From PVC group bacterium (GTDB lineage: Bacteria > Verrucomicrobiota > Kiritimatiellia > CAIKKV01 > PXCX01), in assembly GCA_003567575.1 (NCBI GenBank), contig PWZG01000402.1, positions 1 through 5,557 on the forward strand: a DNA stretch of 5,557 bases, read 5' to 3'. Each line of letters begins with the position of its first letter. Position 1 is the stretch's first letter. Positions 1 through 5,557 of this stretch are shown here, piece by piece. Under the pieces are notes generated by a model. That model saw only the letters and a list, made by a program, of their open reading frames with translations. It was not told the DNA's origin and made no database searches. The position numbers and the translations under genes are program-made.

Positions 1-68
1 GGATGCCTGAAGCGACAATCGCCGCATCGGTGGAAGCAGGTCGGGTACGAGAGATCGGGCCATGGGAT

Positions 69-91
69 GCCGAGGTCGGGCCGACCTCGGC
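69..91. repeat. Perfect 11-bp inverted repeat, 1-base centre
   Basis: The arms GCCGAGGTCGG (69-79) and CCGACCTCGGC (81-91) are exact reverse complements around a single G at 80. Such a compact, GC-rich palindrome could be a dispersed extragenic repeat, a dimeric regulator site or a cruciform. The one-base centre means an RNA hairpin would lose two or three central pairs. There is no T-run after it, so it is not an intrinsic terminator. The palindrome is read directly; its role is unknown. Confidence 0.75.
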
Positions 92-254
92 CACAAAGAG
101 CCGTAAACATGATCTCCGCGAAGCGATGCCTTTCTTAACTTCGATGTTGGACGTTCGCCTCGGCCGGGACGGGTCGCCTATCGCCTTGGGTTTGAAACAC
201 CAACACGCTTAGTCTCCCAACACTCTTAATCTCCGTCTTCTGTCTGCGGTCTGT

Positions 255-267
255 CCGCCCGTGGCGG
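255..267. repeat. Short GC hairpin CCGCC/GGCGG
   Basis: The arms CCGCC (255-259) and GGCGG (263-267) flank a three-base loop. It is short and could arise by chance in GC-rich DNA. It lies 18 bases from a second, stronger hairpin, and the pair may form one repeat unit. No T-run follows on either strand. Confidence 0.4.
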
Positions 268-285
268 CCAGTCTTCCCTTGGGTT

Positions 286-300
286 GCGGGCGAAGCCCGC
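286..300. repeat. GC-rich hairpin downstream of the DUF218 gene
   Basis: The arms GCGGGC (286-291) and GCCCGC (295-300) flank the loop GAA, which reads TTC on the minus strand. It lies 29 bases beyond the stop codon of the minus-strand DUF218 gene and would be transcribed with it. The stem could protect the 3' end of the mRNA or help stop transcription. However, the minus-strand sequence after it (AACCCAAGGG) has no T-run, so it fails as a classical rho-independent terminator. This kind of GGGC-GAA-GCCC stem is also common as a dispersed extragenic element. Confidence 0.55.
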
Positions 301-329
301 CTTAAGACAATTTACAGAACCAACCACGG

Positions 330-911
330 TTACGGCGCAATAAACGGGATCGATTGTTTGTCCCATCCGCTGACCAGCCAAACCACGGCGCGTACGACAT
401 CGCGAAACGCGTGGCCGCGTGTTTCAGGCACCGCGCGGCCGGCAACCGGTACCGGCGTAAACGCGATGCCGCGCGCGGCCAGTACAATCCCCGCAACCGC
501 ACAGGCCCGTCGGATATGGTGATCGGATGTGACCAGATAAACATGCCCGTAACCGCGTGCTTCAAGCAAATCAACCATCACGGTAAAGTTGGTCAAAGTA
601 TCCACCGCCTTAAGGTCGAGGGTCACCAACTCAGGATCAACGCCGGTCTCGGTTGCCAGCCGCCGTCTGACACCGTCGGTAATACCGGACGAAACGATGA
701 CCTCCATTCCCGGACGTGCCGCCGCCATTGTCAAGGCGTACTGGTAGCGCGCTGCCTGACCGCCCAACACGAAGATCGCCCGCGGTTGCGGATGGCGTCG
801 GAATGCCTGTCCCAGGCGTATCGCAAGCCAGCCCATCGACACCGGCGGCAATGCAATTAGCGTCAACAATAGCAACACGGCAACACGCCGGAACCGTTTG
901 CGTCCGGACAT
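330..911 (-). CDS. DUF218 (YdcF/SanA/ElyC-like) membrane-anchored protein
   Basis: The 193-residue product has a basic N-terminus (SGRKRFRR), one hydrophobic segment at about residues 10-31, and then a DUF218 domain that should face the periplasm. Visible family motifs are the first strand AIFVLGG (45-51), IVSSGIT (72-78), DTLTNF (104-109) and LVTSDHHIRRA (126-136). The tail has the RD..RA..W pattern (170-178) that I recall from cyanobacterial-type YdcF homologues. Members of this family have been tied to envelope maintenance (SanA, ElyC), but the biochemical activity is poorly defined and I infer none here. I chose ATG at 911 because the basic stretch then leads straight into the membrane segment and a weak GAG lies just upstream. 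ATG at 944 (204 aa) is possible. The longer start at 983 lies upstream of the predicted transcription start. The gene is divergent from the enzyme I gene. Confidence 0.85.
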   Translation of the reverse strand: MSGRKRFRRVAVLLLLTLIALPPVSMGWLAIRLGQAFRRHPQPRAIFVLGGQAARYQYALTMAAARPGMEVIVSSGITDGVRRRLATETGVDPELVTLDLKAVDTLTNFTVMVDLLEARGYGHVYLVTSDHHIRRACAVAGIVLAARGIAFTPVPVAGRAVPETRGHAFRDVVRAVVWLVSGWDKQSIPFIAP

Positions 912-926
912 TGTATCTCGTTTATC

Positions 927-956
927 TTGACCTGAATCGATCATCTGCGGTATACT
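927..956 (+). promoter_or_regulatory. Predicted sigma70 promoter for the enzyme I operon
   Basis: TTGACC (927-932) and TATACT (951-956) are separated by 18 bases, close to the sigma70 consensus. Transcription would start near 963. That leaves a leader of only about 7 bases to the ATG at 970 but about 40 bases to the ATG at 1003, which supports the downstream start. The promoter lies within the 5' end of the opposing DUF218 transcript. This is a prediction from sequence only. Confidence 0.6.
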
Positions 957-966
957 TATTGTTTGT

Positions 967-983
967 TTCATGACAGTCATCAA
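967..983. promoter_or_regulatory. Candidate operator palindrome between facing promoters
   Basis: The core ATGAC-A-GTCAT (970-980) is a perfect palindrome centred on 975. With one mismatched pair (969/981) it extends by two further pairs on each side (TT at 967-968, AA at 982-983). It lies between the two predicted -10 boxes and over both predicted start sites (about 963 and 976). A bound dimer could therefore block both directions at once. The palindrome is seen directly; that it binds a regulator is inference. Confidence 0.4.
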
Positions 984-1010
984 TTATACAGACGGCATCC
1001 AAATGGTCAA
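983..1010 (-). promoter_or_regulatory. Predicted sigma70 promoter for the DUF218 gene
   Basis: Read on the minus strand, TTGACC (1010 to 1005) and a perfect TATAAT (988 to 983) are separated by 16 bases. Transcription would start near 976. That is downstream of the in-frame ATG at 983 and leaves the starts at 944 and 911 available. The -35 box overlaps the enzyme I start codon region, so the two genes share and interlock their control DNA. Confidence 0.6.
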
Positions 1011-2727
1011 ACAATCATCAGAAAAAAAGCCTGCGCTACCGTTCAAAAAAACCGTAAAGACGATATCGGGCGAAGGCGAACTTCGTTTACCCGGTGTTGC
1101 CGTCAGTCCCGGTGTTGCCATGGCGCGTATTTGCCTGTTCAGCGAAGACCGTCACGCCGGTTTCGAGGAAACATCGATAGTCGCGGACGATGTGGCCGGC
1201 GAAAAGAAACGGCTGGCTAAAGCGCTGGCAAGAGCCAAGAACCAATTAACCGAAACCGCCGAAAAAGTCACGCAGCAACTGGGCGCCGCGGAAGGGGAAA
1301 TCTTTACTGTCCAGCGCGCGATCATGGAGGACGTCGGCGCACTGGAAAAGATTGAAGCGCTAATTGAAACCGAACTTGTCAACGTTGAGTCAGCCGTCAT
1401 GCGCACGTTTACGGATTACGAACGACGGTTTTCCGAATTAAGCAACGACTATATGCGGGAACGCGCCGGTGACATTGCCGAAGCCAAACGCCGGTTACTG
1501 GATGCGCTGACTGATTTAGGTCCAAAACTGGCCTGCGAAGGATTCCGGCATTGCCGTCGCGGTCGCGATCGCATTATCGTGGCACGCGAACTTTCGCCGG
1601 CTTTAACCGTCGAATTGGACACGACTCGCGTGCGAGGATTCGTTACCGCGCACGGCGGTGCGACTTCGCACGCGGCCATCCTGGCCCGTGCGCTTGCCGT
1701 CCCATCGGTCAGCGGCGTGGAAAACATTCTGAAACATGTTGCCTGCGGCGTAAATATTCTGGTCGACGGCAACGCAGGCGAAGTGATCCTACGGCCGACA
1801 CGGCAAACCATTGCCCGTTATCCGGAATTGAAGCAAGGACGCAAGAAAGAGCCTGAGATCGAGGCGCCGCTGGCTGATTTTACGGTCATGGCCAACATCA
1901 ACCTGGCCTCCGCCGCCGCCGCCGCCAAACGGTTTCGCGCCGACGGTATCGGGTTATACCGCACCGAGTTCGAACATATTGTCGCCGGCCGGTTGCTGGA
2001 TGAAGACGAACAACATCACCGCTATACAAGCGCCTTGAAAGCCATGGAAGGACAACAGGTCTTTTTCCGTTTGCTGGATATGGGCGGCGACAAGGGCGGC
2101 GAACTGCTGGGGTTGACGGACGAGGAGAACCCGTCGCTCGGGTTGCGTGGCGCGCGCCTGTTACTGCGACGTCCCCAACTGCTTGAGCCACAAGCGCGTG
2201 CGCTGGCGCGCGCGGCAACCCAGGGACCGTTTTCCATTCTGTACCCGATGATTGTCGATACAGTCCAATTTCTGGCATTACGGCGGCGCATAACCGATAC
2301 GCTGGAAACACTGGCGGGCGACAAAGCCCATCCGATACGCCATGGGGTCATGTTTGAAGTGCCGTCGGCATGCCTTCAAGCCGATGAGCTGCTGCAACAC
2401 GCCGATTTCGGCAGTATCGGCACCAATGATTTGGCACAGTACCTGTTTGCGGCCGATCGCGACAACGAATACGTGGTTGATGATTTAAACATGGACCGAC
2501 CGGTCTTCTGGACGCTGATCGGCAATATCGTATCGGCGGCGCAGCGCGCCGGTAAACCGTTGTCCGTCTGCGGCGAGCTGGCGTCCGATCCGCAATATCT
2601 GCAACGTATCCATCAACTGGGTATCCGGTCCGTCAGCGTGAACATCCAGAGTATTGCGGGAGTACGCCGTACTTTGCGCAATCAAAATGAAAAAACAATA
2701 AACCGGGACTATCCGAATGTCAAATAA
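1003..2727 (+). CDS. ptsI: PEP-protein phosphotransferase, PTS enzyme I
   Basis: The enzyme takes phosphate from phosphoenolpyruvate onto a histidine and passes it to HPr in the cytoplasm, the first step of the sugar phosphotransferase system. With the ATG at 1003 it has 574 residues, about the length of E. coli enzyme I. An N-terminal HPr-binding helical region is followed by the swivelling phosphohistidine domain GGATSHAAI (active His223) and the C-terminal PEP-binding barrel. Conserved catalytic residues are R320 (GLYRTEF), R356 (FRLLDMGGDK), GLRGAR, E452 (MFEVP), N475/D476 (SIGTNDLAQY) and C523 (VCGELASD). No HPr, GAF or EIIA domain is fused, which argues against PtsP or a multiphosphoryl protein. 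Compared with E. coli, a lysine-rich N-terminal extension of about 34 residues precedes the LPGVAVSPG motif, and the tail after C523 is about 20 residues shorter. ATG at 970 (585 aa) is the alternative start. No ribosome binding site is obvious. The gene overlaps the next by 11 bases. Confidence 0.93.
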   Translation: MVKQSSEKKPALPFKKTVKTISGEGELRLPGVAVSPGVAMARICLFSEDRHAGFEETSIVADDVAGEKKRLAKALARAKNQLTETAEKVTQQLGAAEGEIFTVQRAIMEDVGALEKIEALIETELVNVESAVMRTFTDYERRFSELSNDYMRERAGDIAEAKRRLLDALTDLGPKLACEGFRHCRRGRDRIIVARELSPALTVELDTTRVRGFVTAHGGATSHAAILARALAVPSVSGVENILKHVACGVNILVDGNAGEVILRPTRQTIARYPELKQGRKKEPEIEAPLADFTVMANINLASAAAAAKRFRADGIGLYRTEFEHIVAGRLLDEDEQHHRYTSALKAMEGQQVFFRLLDMGGDKGGELLGLTDEENPSLGLRGARLLLRRPQLLEPQARALARAATQGPFSILYPMIVDTVQFLALRRRITDTLETLAGDKAHPIRHGVMFEVPSACLQADELLQHADFGSIGTNDLAQYLFAADRDNEYVVDDLNMDRPVFWTLIGNIVSAAQRAGKPLSVCGELASDPQYLQRIHQLGIRSVSVNIQSIAGVRRTLRNQNEKTINRDYPNVK

Positions 2728-4480
2728 TGTTCCATCCGATGCAACGTCGCCCCGCGAACGCGCCTGGCGTTCCTCGGCCGTAACGCTGTCCGACATGGAA
2801 GTGTTCGTTTTCCCCGACCTGATCTACGGCTTAGTCCTGGCCAACGTCATGTCTCCGCGGATATGGCGTTGGCGCGACGATCCCTGGTTCAAGAACATCG
2901 AACACGCCAAACCCAACCGCCGTATTCAACGGTTGAAACAATTCGTCATGGATCACTATGTTTTCAATCTCGATTTGGATACATGGGGATTGACCACCAA
3001 ACAACGCGAGATCGAACGGTTCCAGGATTTTATCGATACCGATGCGCTGCAACAATCCAACGCCCTGTTCGGATACCAGGGCGACAAGTATTATTTCGAT
3101 ATCGATATCCGCACCCATTTCGGCCTCGACAAGTATGAAGGCGACACCATTCCGTACTGGAAAACGGAAACGGTGGAAGCGATGGATGCTTTCAAGTTCA
3201 AACCGGCCATGCAAACCGGCGCAGGCGAATGCGTGTCGCTAAGCACGCTTTACGCGGCGGCGCTGTTCATTGTCGCCAGAATTCCATTGGCCGATATTTT
3301 CATGATGGCAACCCCGTTGCATTCGCAGAATTTTATCGACGTGGGGCAAGGGATTCTCACCAATAACCGGCGGCTGGTCACGAAAACGATGTGGTTTAAC
3401 GGAACCGAAATATCGGCGCAGGCACGGCGGGCGCTCGAACACGAACGGGTAACGCTCGTTGCGCACGAATCGGGCGTCATCCATACGCTTTACCCGGAGG
3501 CCACCATCGATCCGCAAGCCTACCGGAGATTTTACACCCAAATACGGCAGTTTTTACACACGGATTTCAGCGAGGAAATCCTGGGGAATTTTCTGCGGCA
3601 ACACGGCGCCATGCAACGTTGTTTTCAAATCCGATGGCCGATTCACGGCGTCGATCACTATATCGCCGCCGAACGCGTATTCGCCTACGAACACAACAGC
3701 TCATTCCGGTTCACCGACGGCACCGTCACCAAATTGATGGACGACATCGATCATGAAGAGTTTCATTCCTCCCCCCTCGCGCATCGCATGGTGTTCAACG
3801 ATTGGCAACGGTTTGTCCGCGAAAATCAACTCGATTTACGCCGTTCCGAAGATCTGGAGCGATTGAAAGCACGATTCGAAGGCGACTGTATTGACGCCGA
3901 CATGACGTTGCAGGCGCTGGTCCGGTTCTGTTATACCGAGCCGCGGTTACCGGATGCCGCATCCAAAACCTTTACACGAACGGCGCCACCGCTGGATTTG
4001 CATCCCGAGATGACGCGTGAAGAAATTATCGAGCGACTAGCATCCATCCGCGACCGCAACCCGATGGCGCAAGCCGCGTTTTATGCCTACCGTGACCTGA
4101 ACCGTTGCGAACCGCAACCGTTCCTGCGGGCAGCCTTGCAGCGCAACCCCGTTGCCGGTAACGCGCTGCCAGACAAGAGCGCGGATGACATCGCGGAGAT
4201 TCTGCGCGAATACCCGACGGAATCTATTTATGACGAGCCGGCCCGCCTGGCGCAACCCGACGAAGTATGGAACTTCAAGCGCGGGACAGGAATCGAGAAG
4301 GCAATTTTGCTGGCGAATATCCTGTATGCCCGCAATCCCCGCGCCGAGCTTGCCATCCGAATCGACGACGCCGATAGCGCCACGGTAACCGGACACGATG
4401 GGCAATGGACCTTTCCCGGCGTTAAAGCCTTGAAACCGCAAACCTGGCGACTGGCGCCGGATTTGATCGTCGACGGTTAA
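2717..4480 (+). CDS. Uncharacterised protein with transglutaminase-like Cys/His core
   Basis: I do not recognise this 587-residue protein by name. No signal peptide or membrane segment is visible, so it is probably cytoplasmic. Residues 164-210 look like the core of the transglutaminase-like fold. TGAGECVSLSTLYAAALF places C172 at the start of a helix, then comes a strand (ADIFMMAT), then H202 in PLHSQNF. A third polar residue could be D208 or N216/N217. In this superfamily Cys-His-Asp acts as a cysteine protease, acyltransferase or amidase, but the substrate cannot be told from sequence. Residues about 520-587 hold KRGTGIEKAILLANILYA, which resembles the same Cys-helix motif with G525 where Cys would be, so a second, inactive copy is possible. 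The middle (about 220-510) is mostly helical, charged and unassigned. The start overlaps the last 11 bases of the enzyme I gene, suggesting translational coupling. The gene is certain; the fold is a motif-level inference. Confidence 0.85.
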   Translation: MSNNVPSDATSPRERAWRSSAVTLSDMEVFVFPDLIYGLVLANVMSPRIWRWRDDPWFKNIEHAKPNRRIQRLKQFVMDHYVFNLDLDTWGLTTKQREIERFQDFIDTDALQQSNALFGYQGDKYYFDIDIRTHFGLDKYEGDTIPYWKTETVEAMDAFKFKPAMQTGAGECVSLSTLYAAALFIVARIPLADIFMMATPLHSQNFIDVGQGILTNNRRLVTKTMWFNGTEISAQARRALEHERVTLVAHESGVIHTLYPEATIDPQAYRRFYTQIRQFLHTDFSEEILGNFLRQHGAMQRCFQIRWPIHGVDHYIAAERVFAYEHNSSFRFTDGTVTKLMDDIDHEEFHSSPLAHRMVFNDWQRFVRENQLDLRRSEDLERLKARFEGDCIDADMTLQALVRFCYTEPRLPDAASKTFTRTAPPLDLHPEMTREEIIERLASIRDRNPMAQAAFYAYRDLNRCEPQPFLRAALQRNPVAGNALPDKSADDIAEILREYPTESIYDEPARLAQPDEVWNFKRGTGIEKAILLANILYARNPRAELAIRIDDADSATVTGHDGQWTFPGVKALKPQTWRLAPDLIVDG

Positions 4481-4491
4481 GCGCTTTTCAA

Positions 4492-5268
4492 ATGACGTTA
4501 ACATTGTTCATTTTAAGTTTTGTGGGGGGATTTTTCTCGGGCTTACTCGGGGTCGGCGGCGCGGTGGTCCTGATCCCGCTGATGTTGTACGTCCCGCCGT
4601 TGGTCGGGGTGGGACAGTTAACCATGCATCAGGTTTCAGGGGTCACCATGATTCAGGTGCTGGCGGCCACCATTTTTGGTTTTTTGGCGCATCGAAGCGG
4701 CGGTTTTTCCCATACCAAAACCATACTGGCCGTGGGTATCCCGATGGGCATATTTTCATTGCTTGGCGCGGCCGTGTCCCAGACCATGCACGGGAACCTT
4801 ATCTTGCTGGTGTTCGGCTGCCTGGTCGTTTGCGCCTTCGTGATGTTACTGAAGAAAGCGCCCGCCGAACTGGATATTGAATCCAACGATGTCGATTTTA
4901 AACCGCTCTTGTTTATGACGGTGGGATGCGCGGTGGGGTTCGCCGCCGGAATCGTCGGCGCCGGCGGCGGTTTTATTCTGATTCCATTGATGATTCGTAT
5001 TCTGAAAATACCGATTCGCGTCATTATCGGCTCCAGTCTGGGCATTTTGTTTCTCGGCGCGCTAGCCGGCGCTGTCGGTAAATCCATGACAATGCAGGTG
5101 CCCTGGCCGTACCTGACGCCGGTCATTGCGGGATCCATCCCGGCCGCGCTAATTGGCGCGCGTATCAGCCGGGCTATCCCGACATTTGCCATCAGATATA
5201 CCCTGATCACGGTCGTTTTTTTGACCATGCTCAAAACATGGTGGGAAATCATCGCCGCCTGGTTATAA
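4492..5268 (+). CDS. TauE/SafE (TSUP) family membrane transporter
   Basis: This 258-residue, very hydrophobic protein has the family's hallmark internal duplication. GLLGVGGAVVLIPLM (residues 17-31) and GIVGAGGGFILIPLM (153-167) open the two halves. Each half contributes about four membrane segments, roughly at 1-35, 45-65, 76-97, 102-120, 137-170, 176-195, 205-224 and 232-255. A short hydrophilic loop (about 122-136) joins the halves. Characterised relatives export or import sulfite, sulfoacetate, taurine-derived anions or other organic anions across the inner membrane; the substrate here cannot be inferred. The gene starts 11 bases after the preceding stop codon and is probably in the same transcript. 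No ribosome binding site is visible, so re-initiation by ribosomes finishing the upstream gene is plausible. Length and topology are normal and the gene looks intact. Confidence 0.9.
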   Translation: MTLTLFILSFVGGFFSGLLGVGGAVVLIPLMLYVPPLVGVGQLTMHQVSGVTMIQVLAATIFGFLAHRSGGFSHTKTILAVGIPMGIFSLLGAAVSQTMHGNLILLVFGCLVVCAFVMLLKKAPAELDIESNDVDFKPLLFMTVGCAVGFAAGIVGAGGGFILIPLMIRILKIPIRVIIGSSLGILFLGALAGAVGKSMTMQVPWPYLTPVIAGSIPAALIGARISRAIPTFAIRYTLITVVFLTMLKTWWEIIAAWL

Positions 5269-5296
5269 CTCAGGCAACCATAATCTCGGAAACAAT

Positions 5297-5312
5297 CTTT
5301 GTCGCTTTGTCG
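5297..5312. repeat. Tandem 8-mer CTTTGTCG x2
   Basis: CTTTGTCG occurs twice head to tail directly after the transporter gene. The pair is embedded in a weak hairpin: ATCTTT (5295-5300) can pair with AAAGAT (5313-5318). It is small and may be chance; no function can be assigned. Confidence 0.45.
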
Positions 5313-5402
5313 AAAGATGGCAACGACGATCGCGACGACAATAACCGGTCACGGATCTTGCTGGCCACGGATGCCTCTCGATATCCTTTTTTGGCGTCTT
5401 TC

Positions 5403-5429
5403 GTGGGACGGGATGGTATCCCGTCCTAC
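5403..5429. repeat. Strong 12-bp hairpin, likely dispersed extragenic repeat
   Basis: GGACGGGAT (5406-5414) and ATCCCGTCC (5418-5426) are perfect reverse complements around a GGT loop. Three more RNA pairs outside it (5403/5429, 5404/5428 and the G-U 5405/5427) give a 12-bp stem. The next bases (AGCGGCCGC) have no T-run, so it is not a standard rho-independent terminator. It could still stabilise the 3' end of the operon mRNA. Compact stems of this type between genes are often repeated many times in a genome. Confidence 0.65.
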
Positions 5430-5463
5430 AGCGGCCGCAAATCGGTGGGCGAATGGTAGTTTA

Positions 5464-5490
5464 CTCATCGTTCTCGCCCTCGTCCTCGCC
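5464..5490. repeat. CTCGYY hexamer tract
   Basis: The plus strand reads ATCGTT, CTCGCC, CTCGTC, CTCGCC and then a run of C: about four imperfect hexamer units following the pattern CTCGYY. On the minus strand the same bases read as a Glu/Asp/Gly-rich tail ending at a stop (5461-5463), but no start codon supports it as a gene. It is low-complexity sequence prone to slippage. Confidence 0.45.
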
Positions 5491-5537
5491 CCCCGAAGAT
5501 TTTCGCCCAGGTTTTTCGGGACACGAGAGAACGGAGC

Positions 5538-5557
5538 ACGATTACGCGCGACGATTA
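5538..5557. repeat. Direct repeat ACGATTA x2
   Basis: ACGATTA occurs at 5538-5544 and 5551-5557, separated by CGCGCG. It runs to the window edge, so a longer array could continue outside. Two copies alone are weak evidence. Confidence 0.3.

Larger units (their letters stand above)
1..329. other. Intergenic region without a credible gene
   Basis: I see no convincing gene in this stretch. One 69-codon open frame runs from 3 to 212 on the plus strand. Its translation has no recognisable motif, it contains a long palindrome, and its codon pattern is unlike the real genes, so I do not call it. The region holds a perfect inverted repeat near the left end and two short GC-rich hairpins near the right end. 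Between about 125 and 285 lies quasi-repetitive text (TCTTAATCTCCGTCTTCTG and similar C/T-rich words). It lies beyond the 3' end of the minus-strand DUF218 gene, so it would receive that transcript. It might be decayed sequence or an array of dispersed repeats. Confidence 0.6.
5269..5557. other. Non-coding 3' flank with repeats
   Basis: I find no credible gene here. Plus-strand frames are short, and the minus strand in the last 100 bases has an open stretch ending in an acidic tail but no start codon and an in-frame stop at 5542-5544. The region holds a tandem 8-mer, a T6 run (5387-5392) not preceded by a good stem, a strong hairpin and a hexamer-type C/T tract. No clear intrinsic terminator for the upstream operon is visible. 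Confidence 0.55.

Noticed and set aside
3..212. 69-codon plus-strand open frame at the left end
   Set aside because: No recognisable motif, contains the 23-bp palindrome, no ribosome binding site, and sits in repeat-like DNA.
354..860. 168-codon plus-strand frame opposite the DUF218 gene
   Set aside because: It is antisense to a gene with clear family motifs; its Arg/His/Cys-rich translation is typical of a shadow frame.
912..983. Longer N-terminus for the DUF218 protein (ATG at 983)
   Set aside because: It would start upstream of the predicted minus-strand transcription start and add residues before an otherwise typical basic-plus-hydrophobic anchor.
970..1002. Earlier enzyme I start at 970
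   Set aside because: It leaves only about 7 bases of leader after the predicted promoter and adds nothing conserved. It remains possible.
1912..1926. GCC x5 trinucleotide repeat inside the enzyme I gene
   Set aside because: It encodes a short alanine run in a helix; frame and downstream motifs are intact, so there is no sign of phase variation.
5355..5392. Intrinsic terminator at the T6 run after the transporter
   Set aside because: Only a four-base GGAT/ATCC stem with a long loop precedes the T-run, too weak to call.
5238..5459. 73-codon plus-strand frame after the transporter
   Set aside because: It begins inside the transporter gene and runs through the hairpin; no conserved features.
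5464..5541. Minus-strand gene end with an acidic Glu/Asp/Gly tail
   Set aside because: No start codon in the open stretch and an in-frame stop at 5542-5544; more likely low-complexity DNA.
1..5557. CRISPR array, tRNA, rRNA or insertion sequence
   Set aside because: No regularly spaced repeats, cloverleaf, rRNA motifs or transposase were seen on either strand.

Overview
The window holds four protein genes and two non-coding flanks. One gene lies on the minus strand, and three closely packed genes lie on the plus strand. Base composition looks moderately GC-rich. None of the four starts has a convincing purine-rich ribosome binding site. The flanks carry GC-rich inverted repeats and low-complexity text of the kind found between genes in some environmental bacterial genomes. 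No rRNA, tRNA or other taxonomic marker is present, so the organism can only be called a bacterium, probably Gram-negative and uncultured. A member of the PVC group or another under-sampled phylum is a weak guess.

Layout. Positions 1-329 hold no credible gene, only three inverted repeats. Positions 330-911 (minus) encode a membrane-anchored DUF218 (YdcF/SanA/ElyC-like) protein. Positions 912-1002 are a compact intergenic region with two good sigma70-type promoters that fire toward each other and overlap at their 5' ends. A near-perfect palindrome sits at both predicted transcription starts. Positions 1003-2727 (plus) encode an enzyme I-type PEP-protein phosphotransferase with all the main catalytic residues I could check. 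Its last 11 bases overlap the start of 2717-4480, a 587-residue protein I do not recognise by name. That protein carries a transglutaminase-like Cys/His core and a second, apparently degenerate copy of the Cys-helix motif at its C-terminus. Eleven bases later begins a TauE/SafE (TSUP) membrane transporter, 4492-5268. Positions 5269-5557 are non-coding, with a strong 12-bp hairpin, a short tandem repeat and a CTCGYY-type hexamer tract.

How the genes may work together. The three plus-strand genes are tightly spaced and probably form one transcription unit. Enzyme I passes phosphate from PEP to HPr, but no HPr, EIIA or EIIBC gene is present here. It could feed a PTS encoded elsewhere or serve a regulatory phosphorelay. 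The overlap with the transglutaminase-like gene suggests coupled translation and possibly a functional link. The transporter would move a sulfur-containing or organic anion across the inner membrane. The link between these three is inference from position only. The least explained parts are the transglutaminase-like protein and the interlocked promoter region.
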